DNA of 64,000 bases from CAYUAI01 sp964442745 (GTDB taxonomy: Bacteria; Pseudomonadota; Gammaproteobacteria; S012-40). Position 1 is the first letter of the stretch. Every line of letters starts with the position of its first letter. Position numbers and translations under genes: made by a program. Under the pieces are notes generated by a model. It was not told the DNA's origin, did no database searches, and was given only the letters and a program-made list of their open reading frames with translations. Positions 19,049 through 28,255 of this stretch are shown here, piece after piece. The stretch spans positions 1 to 64,000 of the forward strand of contig CAYUAI010000004.1 in NCBI GenBank assembly GCA_964442745.1. The letters are read 5' to 3'.

Positions 19049-21208
19049 TCATGAAACCATGGCCTGATCAAGCAACGCTTGCGCACCGACATAATCGGTT
19101 TTTCCGGTACCTAACACCGGAATTTGTTTTACGCTAATAATTTTACGTGGCACTAAAAGCTCTGCAATCCCATTCTTTTTAGCCACAGCAAGCAACTCAG
19201 CACGGGCTGCATCGACTTGGCTCGTTAGCAATGCCACTGCCTCGCCTTTTTGCTCATCCGGCAGGCTGATTGCCGCATGCTGCGCCTCGGGCCAAACTTG
19301 CTGAGCCAAACTCTCCACCGCCGTCAAGGAAACCATTTCACCGGCAATTTTGGCAAACCGTTTGGCACGTCCTACAATAGAAATTAGACCTTGCTCATCC
19401 ATCTGTACAATATCCCCGGTATCGTACCAACCCTCACCAAGCTGTTGATCGACCGGTGGCACTAATTGCGCCGGATTATCATATAAATAATAACCCAACA
19501 TCACATTCGGCCCTTTAACCACTAATCGCTTCCCTTGTGTTAAACCGGGCACAGCTAATAACTTATGCTCTACACCGGGTAACAATCGACCTACCGTACC
19601 AGGATAATTATCCATCGGTGTATTGGCAGCCAGCACCGGACTGGTTTCCGTCGCCCCATAACCTTCAAATACCCGCACCCCAAACCTTGACTCCCAGCGC
19701 TGCCGAATTTCCTTTTTAAGTTTTTCGGCCCCGGCGAACACATAACGTAAACTGGTAAAGTCATAGTCATGGGCAAAACGTGCATAACCACCAAGAAAAG
19801 TATTGGTACCAAACAATAAGGTCGCATTTATCGAATAAGCAATTTCAGGGATAATGCGATAGTGTAACGGAGAAGGATATAAAAACGTCCTCATCCCTGA
19901 TAATAACGGTAGAATCGTGGCCGCAGTTAAACCAAACGAATGAAACATCGGCAGCGCATTCAACACAATATCACTCGCATTAAAATCAACTCGTGCACCA
20001 AGTTGCGCACGATTCGCCAACAGATTTCGATGCGATAACACCACTCCTTTGGGCGTCCCCTCGGAACCGGAAGTAAACAATACAACAGCGGCCGTATCCG
20101 CATTAACATTGTGATAGGGCCGGCGAACCAATACATCAAAGCGTGAGATGAATAACCCCATCATTTTATCTATCATTGAAATACTGCGACCATAATCTTC
20201 CAAATAGATAATATTTACTTTGGCACTTAACTCAGTCAAAGTGCTTTCCAATTTGGCTTTTTCTACAAATCGACGCGAACTAATCACATGAGTTATTGCA
20301 GCCGTATGACAAGCGGATAAAATGCCTTTAGCACCGATGGAAAAGTTAAGCATCGCGGGAATTCGACCATAACGCTGTAACGCAAAAAATGTCGCCACAT
20401 TGGCGACACTATTGGGCAATAATATTCCTACATGCTCGCCACTTTGAGTCACAATTCTCAACAGATTACTCAGCACCACAATCTTGGTTAACAACTGATT
20501 ATAACTGACCGGCTTACGCGTCACATCTTCGACAATAATATGTTGTCCGCCATAAATATTTCTCGCATCAAGCAAAACATCAAGAATAGGTTTGGCCGTT
20601 GTACTGCATTGAAAGGTCATTTCAGTCATGATATCTGCCAACATTTTTCCCGCATCCCGACGCCGCTCCCGTCCTTCAGGGTGGGCGGCTATGGTTATTT
20701 TCCTAGGGGGGAGTACCGTGAATTTAATCTTAGGAAACCAACGTAAACGGACTTTGCCTTTCATACGGGAAAATGGGGTAAACTGAGCACCATCGATGTG
20801 TATCGGCAATACCATCGCACCGGTGCGTTCTGCCACCATGCCGGGGCCAGGATAAATCTTCATTAACGTACCCGTCACCGTAATTCTGCCCTCGGGAAAA
20901 ATAACCACTTTATTGCCTTGGTTCACACATTTGATTAAATGTTTAATCGCCAAAGCATTGCCCGGGTCCATCGGCAGCAGATCAAAAAAAATCTGCAATA
21001 TACGCAAATACCATTGACGAGCAATATCAGTATTGACCGCAAAAGTTAATTTATCTGGGAAAAATGCGTATAACAAAATCGCATCAAGGTATGAGGTATG
21101 ATTGGCAACAATCAGAACTTTATCTGTCGCTTTTTGCACATTTTCTAAACCACTCACTTCAATTCCATAAAGCTTTGTCAAAAAGTACTTCACTAGATTT
21201 TTCAACAT
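19049..21208 (-). CDS. aas: Bifunctional lysophospholipid acyltransferase / acyl-ACP synthetase
   Basis: 719 residues, the same length as E. coli Aas. The N-terminal PlsC-type domain has NHTSYLD (HX4D) and FPEGRIT. The C-terminal AMP-forming ligase domain has VVLFTSGSEGTPKGVVLSH, the FEGYGATETSP block and the GWYDTGDIV motif. Aas re-acylates lysophosphatidylethanolamine and activates fatty acids on ACP at the inner membrane. Unlike E. coli, no lplT flippase gene is adjacent and the protein lacks membrane spans of its own. Its ATG overlaps the end of the TetR gene by seven bases, so the two are one transcription unit. Confidence 0.9.
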   Translation of the reverse strand: MLKNLVKYFLTKLYGIEVSGLENVQKATDKVLIVANHTSYLDAILLYAFFPDKLTFAVNTDIARQWYLRILQIFFDLLPMDPGNALAIKHLIKCVNQGNKVVIFPEGRITVTGTLMKIYPGPGMVAERTGAMVLPIHIDGAQFTPFSRMKGKVRLRWFPKIKFTVLPPRKITIAAHPEGRERRRDAGKMLADIMTEMTFQCSTTAKPILDVLLDARNIYGGQHIIVEDVTRKPVSYNQLLTKIVVLSNLLRIVTQSGEHVGILLPNSVANVATFFALQRYGRIPAMLNFSIGAKGILSACHTAAITHVISSRRFVEKAKLESTLTELSAKVNIIYLEDYGRSISMIDKMMGLFISRFDVLVRRPYHNVNADTAAVVLFTSGSEGTPKGVVLSHRNLLANRAQLGARVDFNASDIVLNALPMFHSFGLTAATILPLLSGMRTFLYPSPLHYRIIPEIAYSINATLLFGTNTFLGGYARFAHDYDFTSLRYVFAGAEKLKKEIRQRWESRFGVRVFEGYGATETSPVLAANTPMDNYPGTVGRLLPGVEHKLLAVPGLTQGKRLVVKGPNVMLGYYLYDNPAQLVPPVDQQLGEGWYDTGDIVQMDEQGLISIVGRAKRFAKIAGEMVSLTAVESLAQQVWPEAQHAAISLPDEQKGEAVALLTSQVDAARAELLAVAKKNGIAELLVPRKIISVKQIPVLGTGKTDYVGAQALLDQAMVS

Positions 21209-21834
21209 GCTGCTGCTGACTCCTTCCTACTGTTATTACCCGAAGTTAAACCGGTTAAATAATTATTAATTAATGATTCAGCCAACCCTCTCATTTCAAT
21301 AGGCTCCAATTCTAGTTTACGTGTTATCGCCAACACGCAAATTCCATGCACACCACACCAGAGCGCATGAGCCGCCAGATCAATTTGCTGATCAGACAAA
21401 TTATCTGACAATGGCCTTAAATGCTGTTCCACCAAACGAAACATGCGATCGATATCGGATTTATACCAAGCCGGCAGCGCACTATCATCACCAATATTGT
21501 GCGCATAAATCATATTCCAACGATGGCGATGCATAAGGGCAAAATCCATATATGCATACCCTAACGCAATCAAACATGTTCGTGGTGAACGACAACGTAT
21601 CACCGAAGAGGCCATTCCAGCATACAATTTAACCAACGTCCGCGAGTTTACGTATAGAGTAATCTCGTCTAAGTTCTTAAAAGAGTGATAGAGGGTCCCT
21701 ACAGTATAACCAATCGCCTTAGCTATTTTTCGGGCACTCAAACTTGCATACCCCTCTTCTTCAACGATTTTTTCAGCGGCAGACAATATCATATCTTTAA
21801 TCTGTTCACGACTGTGTTCATTGCGTCTTGCCAT
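21202..21834 (-). CDS. TetR-family regulator upstream of aas
   Basis: 210 residues; N-terminal TetR helix-turn-helix (about 10-56, LSARKIAKAIGYTVGTLYHSF) and a helical ligand-binding domain of the TetR C-terminal WHG type. The start has GAGG five bases upstream. First gene of a two-gene unit with the acyltransferase/acyl-ACP synthetase, so autoregulation and control by an acyl ligand are plausible inferences. Confidence 0.9.
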   Translation of the reverse strand: MARRNEHSREQIKDMILSAAEKIVEEEGYASLSARKIAKAIGYTVGTLYHSFKNLDEITLYVNSRTLVKLYAGMASSVIRCRSPRTCLIALGYAYMDFALMHRHRWNMIYAHNIGDDSALPAWYKSDIDRMFRLVEQHLRPLSDNLSDQQIDLAAHALWCGVHGICVLAITRKLELEPIEMRGLAESLINNYLTGLTSGNNSRKESAAAC

Positions 21835-22053
21835 GGCGACCTCGTTATTTTCAAACTTTACTGGACACTGTTTAATTGAATGGTTTACAGTAAATGAAAC
21901 ATCGTTTAATTGTCAAGCCGCCAAGCTTTATTGATTGCCTCGCTATTAAACACTGCTCAATTAATGGGGTAAAGATACTCTAAAAATCCACATTATCCGT
22001 TATTTTGCTCGCTACTTTCTCCTTGCGGCCGTGCTGAGTATAATTGGGGATGA

Positions 22054-22087
22054 AGCACAGCGAAGGATCATGATCCTTCGCTGTGCT
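22054..22087. terminator. Perfect 34-bp palindrome
   Basis: Arms AGCACAGCGAAGGATCA and TGATCCTTCGCTGTGCT, 17 bp each with no spacer. It is 27 bases downstream of the minus-strand membrane-protein gene. It may act as a terminator, but a run of T is lacking and a no-loop palindrome of this length could also be a dimeric protein-binding site. Confidence 0.5.
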
Positions 22088-22113
22088 AGCTTTAGCCAAG
22101 ACAGTTTGACGAC

Positions 22114-22629
22114 TTAATCCCAAGGCATCATACCAAAATAAGCTTTTACATTATCCAACATCAAGATATAACACTGAGCAAACAAGCAGAAAATGATAAA
22201 TAACAAAGCCCCTAAATGATTGATGCTAATAAAATCATTCACCGTATAAAACTGGCCAGCCCATTGAAAAGACACATGGCTATCCGTCACCATCAAGAAT
22301 AAGGCGGTAATCCCCCCCAGTAAACAAACTGAAACTGTCATGATTAGGATTCGCGCCATCGGACGAGCGGCGAGCAAACCAAATCCCGCTAACAAGACTA
22401 ATAATGCCACCACAAAATTCCCACCACTCCCGCTTGACATCCCAAGGTCAATCACAATAATCCCTCCCCCAACAATATAAAGCAGGCTTAAAAAGACCAA
22501 TAATACGGGCCTGGACTTGGCCTGCCCGTGAATAACAGAAGAAGGCTGCTTTTTTAATTTTGTCGATTTCTTTTTTTCGGAGATGCTTGTTATCATTTTA
22601 TTTTTATTATATAAATTTGAAGCGACCAT
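22114..22629 (-). CDS. Predicted membrane protein with four helices, function unknown
   Basis: 171 residues: a basic N-terminal tail rich in Lys and Ser (about 1-42), then hydrophobic segments at about 43-62, 70-88, 92-112 and 133-155. GGGGAG lies six bases before the ATG. No family recognised; neighbours give no functional clue. Confidence 0.7.
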   Translation of the reverse strand: MVASNLYNKNKMITSISEKKKSTKLKKQPSSVIHGQAKSRPVLLVFLSLLYIVGGGIIVIDLGMSSGSGGNFVVALLVLLAGFGLLAARPMARILIMTVSVCLLGGITALFLMVTDSHVSFQWAGQFYTVNDFISINHLGALLFIIFCLFAQCYILMLDNVKAYFGMMPWD

Positions 22630-22834
22630 AAAGTACTCCCCTTTATTTTTTTATCCCACCAATCAATATAGAACAAATATCATACAGTTTGTTCTGAAAA
22701 AAATCTCATGACGGTCAATGGAAAAGGGAGCGATGAAGAGTGAATAAAAGGTAGGCTATGTAGGATAGGTTTGTGATAAATGATAGAATTTAATTCATCC
22801 GATCCCTTATCACCCAAAAAAAGAGGAGACAGCC

Positions 22835-23260
22835 ATGATAGCCTGGCTAAAAACATTCCATATAATATTTATGGTTATGTGGTTTGCTGGCTTATTTTAC
22901 TTACCGAGATTATTTGTTTACCATGCCATGAGTACGGACACCACCAGCTTAGAACGTTTCAAAATTATGGAACGCAAGCTATTCGCCATAATGACGATCG
23001 GTGCCGTTGGCACATTGATATTTGGCCTATGGATGCTGATTGATTATGCCTGGAATGCTTATAGCGAGGCGGCATGGTTGCACATCAAGCTATTCCTGGT
23101 TGTGATATTGGTGACTTATCACGGCCTGTGCTTAAAAATCATTCATGCATTTAGCGCCGATAATAATCACCGGAATCATACGTTCTATCGATGGTTTAAT
23201 GAGTTTCCCGTACTGATATTGTTTGGTGTGGTCATTATGGTCATGGTGAGACCTTTTTAG
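22835..23260 (+). CDS. hemJ: Protoporphyrinogen oxidase HemJ
   Basis: 141 residues with four membrane helices and the HemJ pattern: LKTFHIIFMVMWFAGLFYLPR (conserved His in helix 1), HIKLFLV and a KIIHAF motif. HemJ oxidises protoporphyrinogen IX to protoporphyrin IX for haem synthesis, passing electrons to the respiratory chain. GAGGAGA lies before the ATG. Length is normal. Haem supply is relevant to the tetrahaem cytochrome encoded at 28867. Confidence 0.92.
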   Translation: MIAWLKTFHIIFMVMWFAGLFYLPRLFVYHAMSTDTTSLERFKIMERKLFAIMTIGAVGTLIFGLWMLIDYAWNAYSEAAWLHIKLFLVVILVTYHGLCLKIIHAFSADNNHRNHTFYRWFNEFPVLILFGVVIMVMVRPF

Positions 23261-23327
23261 AAGCTGGGCATACAATAATCATAAACCTAAATATTTCCTT
23301 TAACTATTTCTTTAAAGGTACCAAAAA

Positions 23328-23885
23328 TTGAGCAAAGTAATACGCCCCCCTCCAGTCATATTACAACGAAAACTGATTGCACAAACGCGTATTTTTAAAG
23401 TAGAAGCCATGGATTTGCGCTTTTCTAATGGTACCGAAGTCCAGTATGAACGCATTGTGAGCTCAAGCTATGGCGCCGTATTAATCGTACCCTTACTCGA
23501 TGAACACACGGTACTGTTAATCCGCGAATATGCGGGCGGAGTCGCACGCTACGAAATTGCCTTACCTAAAGGCCGAGTCGAATCGGGGGAAGACATCTTG
23601 CAGGCCGCCAACCGAGAAATTAAGGAGGAAATTGGTTATGGTGCCCACAAATTAGAGCATCTCAAATCATTAACCATTGCTCCAGGTTATTTAAACCATA
23701 CAACACATATTATTGTCGCCAGTGATCTTTATCCCGAAAAACAGCAAGGCGATGAACCTGAAGAAATTGATGTCATTCCATGGGATTTAAATAAATTAGA
23801 TGACTTATTAGTCCATGAGGAATGTACCGAAGCCCGCAGTATCGCGGCACTTTTTATGGTAAAAGAAAAACTCAAACACGTTTAA
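23328..23885 (+). CDS. nudE: ADP compounds hydrolase NudE
   Basis: 185 residues starting at TTG with AAAGG upstream. The Nudix box is visible as GRVESGEDILQAANREIKEE followed by IGY (about 84-106). NudE hydrolyses ADP-ribose, NADH and diadenosine polyphosphates. The 23-residue Nudix box and the flanking RYEIALPKG are intact, and length matches E. coli NudE. In many Gammaproteobacteria nudE precedes cysQ, as here, 125 bases apart. Confidence 0.92.
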   Translation: MSKVIRPPPVILQRKLIAQTRIFKVEAMDLRFSNGTEVQYERIVSSSYGAVLIVPLLDEHTVLLIREYAGGVARYEIALPKGRVESGEDILQAANREIKEEIGYGAHKLEHLKSLTIAPGYLNHTTHIIVASDLYPEKQQGDEPEEIDVIPWDLNKLDDLLVHEECTEARSIAALFMVKEKLKHV

Positions 23886-24010
23886 CACAGAAGAGCAGCC
23901 CTCTTGATGGCCTTTCAGCCAATTTGTTTTTTAAGCAAACACCGTCTTAAACGTAATGATTTAAGGGGATCGCTAGACATAACCCATTTACCAGCATTTG
24001 GAGAAAGATA

Positions 24011-24814
24011 ATGTCTAAAAATTATTGCAGCACTTTAATCGAACCGGTCATTTCTTTGGCAATTGATGCCGCGCAACAAATACTAAAGGTCTACAATACC
24101 GACTTTAGTGTCCAGCAAAAAGAAGACCACACTCCTCTCACTCAGGCAGACATGGCAGCACACAACACCATCGTCGCCGGTCTATCGCAATTAACGCCCG
24201 AGCTGCCTATTTTATCTGAAGAATCGGCTAATATTTCGGCCTATGAAAAACGCCAAACCTGGGAACGCTACTGGTTAGTCGATCCCTTAGATGGCACTCG
24301 CGAATTCATTAAACGCAATGGTGAATTTACGGTCAACATTGCGCTGATTGAACACAATTATCCGATTCTCGGAGTCATTCAAGTCCCTGTCTCCGGCGTT
24401 TGTTATTACGCCTACCAAAATGAAGGCGCTTTTAAAATACAAGCGGATCAGCAGCGGCAACCGATTTCGGTAAGACCCTGCCCCACCGGAAAAAAAAGAA
24501 TTGCAGGCAGTCGTTCTCACCGTGATTCCTCTTTAGATAATTTTCTTACCAATATTGGTGAACACGAAATTATCAGCATGGGTAGTTCATTGAAAAGCTG
24601 CCTGGTGGCAGAAGGTACTGCAGATATTTATCCCCGGCTTGGCCCAACCTCGGAATGGGACACGGCGGCGGCACAATGCATTGTCGAAGAAGCGGGGGGC
24701 AAGCTAACAGATACCGAGCTAAACCGGTTAAAATATAACACTAAAGATTCCCTGCTTAATCCACATTTTTTAGTGTTGGGTGATCCGACAGTGAATTGGC
24801 TCAAGTACTTTTAG
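24011..24814 (+). CDS. cysQ: 3'(2'),5'-bisphosphate nucleotidase CysQ
   Basis: 267-residue inositol-monophosphatase-fold enzyme that removes the 3'-phosphate of PAP formed during sulfate assimilation. The metal-binding motifs are LSEESA, WLVDPLDGTREFI and the SEWDTAAAQCIVEEAGG block near the C-terminus. It probably forms an operon with nudE. A pair of hairpins follows its stop. The window also encodes a sulfite reductase and CysB, the other side of the sulfate pathway. Confidence 0.93.
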   Translation: MSKNYCSTLIEPVISLAIDAAQQILKVYNTDFSVQQKEDHTPLTQADMAAHNTIVAGLSQLTPELPILSEESANISAYEKRQTWERYWLVDPLDGTREFIKRNGEFTVNIALIEHNYPILGVIQVPVSGVCYYAYQNEGAFKIQADQQRQPISVRPCPTGKKRIAGSRSHRDSSLDNFLTNIGEHEIISMGSSLKSCLVAEGTADIYPRLGPTSEWDTAAAQCIVEEAGGKLTDTELNRLKYNTKDSLLNPHFLVLGDPTVNWLKYF

Positions 24815-24832
24815 CCGCCATTTTTGACATAT

Positions 24833-24851
24833 GGCGCTCAAATTGAGCGCC
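24833..24851 (+). terminator. Stem-loop after cysQ
   Basis: GGCGCTCAA-A-TTGAGCGCC, 9-bp arms, 19 bases after the cysQ stop. Confidence 0.55.
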
Positions 24852-24871
24852 TGAAATAATAAAGCACGCAT

Positions 24872-24914
24872 CGTTTTTCAGAGAAGTAAAATGTAAATTA
24901 TCCTCTGAAAAACG
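24872..24914. terminator. Second stem-loop between cysQ and the convergent pentapeptide-repeat gene
   Basis: Perfect 12-bp arms CGTTTTTCAGAG (24872-24883) and CTCTGAAAAACG (24903-24914) with a 19-base loop. The arms contain T-runs near the base, so it may terminate from both sides. Confidence 0.5.
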
Positions 24915-24938
24915 GCAGGCACGAGCGATGAAATAAAC

Positions 24939-25274
24939 TTAGCAACCATAACGCATTCGGGTACCTCGGACTAATGACATGGTAATCTCATCGGCGCTTA
25001 ATTTTTTAGGGAAATACGCACCAGAGACTTTAGCTTCATGAATACTTGCCCCTTCCAATATACTTTGCGAAAAATCAACCCCACGCAAATCAGCTAAGCG
25101 AAAATAACAATCACGTAAATCTAGACCCGTCGCATCCCAACCTTGCAATTCTAAAGACCGAAAATCACAGTTAGTCAAATCACAAGTCTTCCCCTGGGTT
25201 TTTAATTTGTTAAACTGCTCAGTATCTCCTTCACGTAGCAGTTGATACATTTTATCTTGTTTAATGATCGGCAT
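24939..25274 (-). CDS. Short pentapeptide-repeat protein
   Basis: 111 residues from the ATG at 25274, which has AAGGAG six bases upstream. The central part has A(D/N)Lxx-type pentapeptide turns (CDLTNCDFRSLELQGWDATG, then LDLRDCYFRLADLRGVDFS), expected to form a short right-handed beta-helix. The N-terminal 30 residues are helical and charged. Function unknown; the repeat is too short to suggest a gyrase mimic. Confidence 0.8.
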   Translation of the reverse strand: MPIIKQDKMYQLLREGDTEQFNKLKTQGKTCDLTNCDFRSLELQGWDATGLDLRDCYFRLADLRGVDFSQSILEGASIHEAKVSGAYFPKKLSADEITMSLVRGTRMRYGC

Positions 25275-25370
25275 AACAAACTCCTTAAACAAACATATTA
25301 CTGAACCAATATATCGGCTAAATCAACCATTTTTAGAATATACAAGTTTAATGCAGCTCACACAAAAAAA

Positions 25371-25393
25371 CCCGTGCTTTGTGAAAACACGGG
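25371..25393 (-). terminator. Terminator of the carbonic anhydrase gene
   Basis: CCCGTG/CACGGG stem; on the minus strand it is followed by seven T (25364-25370). Position is 35 bases beyond the carbonic anhydrase stop. Confidence 0.75.
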
Positions 25394-25427
25394 CTCTTTT
25401 AGGTGTCATTTTTATACTAAAAACGAC

Positions 25428-26237
25428 TTACATAGCGGCCACTTCGCGAGCATTAAGCGGTTGTACAGGACGCACACTTAAAGGAAAAATGGCGGCAAAA
25501 GCATTAGCCTGCGCTTCAGATTCAGGTATGGCATTCGTCATCACATTCCAATTCACATTTTCACTACACGGTGGCGTCGTTAAAGAACCCACATAGTGAT
25601 AATAACTTTTATCTTCGGGAAGAAATGCATTCACATCAATCTCAGCGGTATCAAAAACTTCGCCTTTAGTGATCGGCATTTTATCCCAAATCGTTTGCAA
25701 TGCCGCATTTTCAGCACCTTTATTGAACAATATACCCACCACAGCTAACTGGCCATCCTCAGCTTTATGCACTAAGTGAGCCACTAAATCGGCAGGTTTA
25801 CCATCAATCATGTGCTCACTTGGGCTATGAAAATGAAACTGTAGCAAATCGTACTTTTTACCGCGAATAGTGGCGGAACTGCCCGCATCGTAATTCACTT
25901 GGATCGTATGACCGTTATTGACGATGCTCAATTTGCTCTTACCATAATTGAATTCAATCGGCGCCGCCGGACCCGTTTTCACACTCTCACTCACAATATC
26001 AATAGGCGATTGCGCTTTACCCGCACTACAAGCCGCATACTCTGACTTCAATGAACTCCATTTGTCAGGTGCACCCTCATCTTTATAGCTCCAATGAACC
26101 TCATGTGCATGACCGTCATCTTGTTTTTCCATGGAAGCCTTGTGAGTTTGGCCGGCCTCACTACTTTCATCATGATCTGAGCTGCAACCCATCGTTGCCA
26201 AACCCATAATACTCAATACTATTAATGTTTTTTTCAT
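25428..26237 (-). CDS. Alpha-type carbonic anhydrase lipoprotein
   Basis: 269 residues converting CO2 and bicarbonate in the periplasm. The signal peptide ends in the lipobox ATMGC; a His/Glu-rich linker (about 20-48) precedes the catalytic domain. The zinc ligands are the two His of LLQFHFHSPSEH and the His of LVAHLVHK; GSLTTPPCSE is the second family signature. The lipid anchor is unusual among alpha anhydrases, which are more often soluble periplasmic proteins. Monocistronic with its own terminator. Confidence 0.92.
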   Translation of the reverse strand: MKKTLIVLSIMGLATMGCSSDHDESSEAGQTHKASMEKQDDGHAHEVHWSYKDEGAPDKWSSLKSEYAACSAGKAQSPIDIVSESVKTGPAAPIEFNYGKSKLSIVNNGHTIQVNYDAGSSATIRGKKYDLLQFHFHSPSEHMIDGKPADLVAHLVHKAEDGQLAVVGILFNKGAENAALQTIWDKMPITKGEVFDTAEIDVNAFLPEDKSYYHYVGSLTTPPCSENVNWNVMTNAIPESEAQANAFAAIFPLSVRPVQPLNAREVAAM

Positions 26238-26427
26238 CTCTTATCCCTCGTTATAACGCTCAGGTTATCTTCTAGATTTCCTCTGTCCGAGCCACTGTTC
26301 AAGAAATAATGTATTGGCTATTTTTTCACCAATACGCCACATTTTAAAATTATAACTACATTAGAACTTCAAGTTTAAGATCCAAATAACTTCCGATAAA
26401 AATTATTGGTTTCTTGATAAATATTGG

Positions 26428-26862
26428 TTGTTGTTATACTTTGCCTCCATGCGGCGGCTTGAATTTCGCATGAATACCAAGCGCTCGCCAGAGTCGGGAA
26501 ATAAGACAAACATCCCCCAATTCAACAATCGATGCCGTGCAAAACCACGCTGCAGGCAACGTCGTAATCAGTCCACTAGAAATTCAAATCATCGCAAGCA
26601 CCAACCAAACTTACCGCAGCATACTATCGCAGTCAACTATTACCCCAACATGAAAATAAGCGGTAACTACGCACGCGACATGGTCATCGCGCAACGGTTC
26701 TTCAGTCAGAAAATACCAAAAAAAACACTTGCCCAAGTGTACCAACTTACCACCCAAAAAATCAGCACGCTCGTCAGAGATCCGCTCTTTTCATCCTTCA
26801 ATGTTGCTCATGCCGACGATTATTTCTCGGCGGCGGTGTCTTATTTAATCAAATTAGGTTAA
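26428..26862 (+). CDS. Doubtful basic protein upstream of purD
   Basis: 144-codon frame. Its first half is very rich in Arg, Asn and Pro and looks like an out-of-phase translation, while the last 70 codons (from ATG 26650, MKISGNYARDMVIAQRFFSQ) look protein-like. In the first half the next frame reads more naturally (IDAVQNHAAGNVVISPLEIQ). A frameshift, a real start at 26650, or no gene at all are the options. No family recognised. Confidence 0.35.
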   Translation: MLLYFASMRRLEFRMNTKRSPESGNKTNIPQFNNRCRAKPRCRQRRNQSTRNSNHRKHQPNLPQHTIAVNYYPNMKISGNYARDMVIAQRFFSQKIPKKTLAQVYQLTTQKISTLVRDPLFSSFNVAHADDYFSAAVSYLIKLG

Positions 26863-26937
26863 TATACGCGCCGCTTGGCGCTGGGCATTTACTGTCATTA
26901 TATCTTTCACCCGTCAGTCTGAAGGAGACTCCGTTTC

Positions 26938-28230
26938 ATGAAAGTGTTGGTCGTCGGTAATGGTGGACGCGAGCACGCGCTGGCCTGGAAAATAGCCAGC
27001 TCGGCTCATGTCGAACATGTATATGTGGCCCCCGGTAATGCCGGCACCGCCTTAGAAAACAACGTAACCAATGTTGACATTGCCGTCACAGACATTGATC
27101 GATTAAAACACTTCGCCCAACAAAACAAGATTGCACTCACCATCATCGGCCCAGAAATCCCGCTGGTCAAGGGTATCGTTGACGCTTTTTCCAACAGTGG
27201 CCTACGTTGTTTTGGTCCAAACCAAGCGGCCTCTCAACTGGAAGGCTCCAAATCATTTGCCAAAGATTTTCTGCACCGCCACCAAATCCCCACCGCTGAT
27301 TACGCCAGCTTTACTGACATTGCATCGGCTAACGCCTATGTCCACGAAAAAGGCACCCCCATCGTCATTAAAGCTGATGGACTTGCCGCCGGTAAAGGCG
27401 TCATTATTGCTCAAAATGAAACTGAAGCGAAGCGAGCTATTGATGACATGCTCGCCGGTAACCGATTTGGCGAAGCGGGCCATCGCGTAGTCATCGAAGA
27501 ATTTTTGCAAGGGGAAGAAGCCAGCTTTATTGTCATGACGGACGGCAAACACATTATGCCTTTCGCCACCTCGCAAGACCATAAAGCCCGCGACAATGGC
27601 GATCAAGGCCCCAACACCGGCGGCATGGGTGCCTATTCACCCGCTCCCATTGTCACCCCTGAACTCCATGCGCGAATTATGTCTGAAATCATTGAGCCCA
27701 CTGTGCAAGGGATGGCGGCGGATGGTCATACCTACATCGGATTTTTATATGCGGGTATCATGATTACCCAAGGCAATATTCCTAAGGTTCTGGAATTTAA
27801 TTGCCGTTTTGGCGACCCAGAAACACAACCCATCATGATGCGTTTGCAGTCGGACTTTGCCGAATTATGCAATGCCGCGCTCGATGGACAACTTGATCAA
27901 ATGACCATCCAGTGGGATCAGCGAGCGGCGCTGGGCGTGGTATTAGCCGCCGGCGGCTACCCGAGCCAATATCAACAAGGCCATGTCATCAATGGACTGA
28001 CCACTGAACAAACCGAAGACCAAAAAGTATTTCATGCGGGCACCACCCAGCAGCATGATCAAATTGTTACCTCAGGCGGGCGTGTTTTATGTGCCACAGC
28101 GCTTGGCAAAACCGTCCAGCAAGCACACCACAAAGCGTATGCACTCGCTGAACAGATTCAATGGCCCGATATTTACTTCCGCACGGATATTGGCCATAAA
28201 GCCATCGAGCGGGAAAATACGGCGAAATGA
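26938..28230 (+). CDS. purD: Phosphoribosylamine-glycine ligase PurD
   Basis: 430-residue ATP-grasp enzyme of purine synthesis that joins glycine to phosphoribosylamine. MKVLVVGNGGREHALAWK, the loop ADGLAAGKGVIIA, and the signature MGAYSPAP and EFNCRFGDPETQ are all intact. GAAGGAGA lies upstream. Neighbouring purH is absent from the window, so purD appears to stand apart from purH. Confidence 0.96.
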   Translation: MKVLVVGNGGREHALAWKIASSAHVEHVYVAPGNAGTALENNVTNVDIAVTDIDRLKHFAQQNKIALTIIGPEIPLVKGIVDAFSNSGLRCFGPNQAASQLEGSKSFAKDFLHRHQIPTADYASFTDIASANAYVHEKGTPIVIKADGLAAGKGVIIAQNETEAKRAIDDMLAGNRFGEAGHRVVIEEFLQGEEASFIVMTDGKHIMPFATSQDHKARDNGDQGPNTGGMGAYSPAPIVTPELHARIMSEIIEPTVQGMAADGHTYIGFLYAGIMITQGNIPKVLEFNCRFGDPETQPIMMRLQSDFAELCNAALDGQLDQMTIQWDQRAALGVVLAAGGYPSQYQQGHVINGLTTEQTEDQKVFHAGTTQQHDQIVTSGGRVLCATALGKTVQQAHHKAYALAEQIQWPDIYFRTDIGHKAIERENTAK

Positions 28231-28255
28231 TACGGCATGAATTTCAATTAATTAT

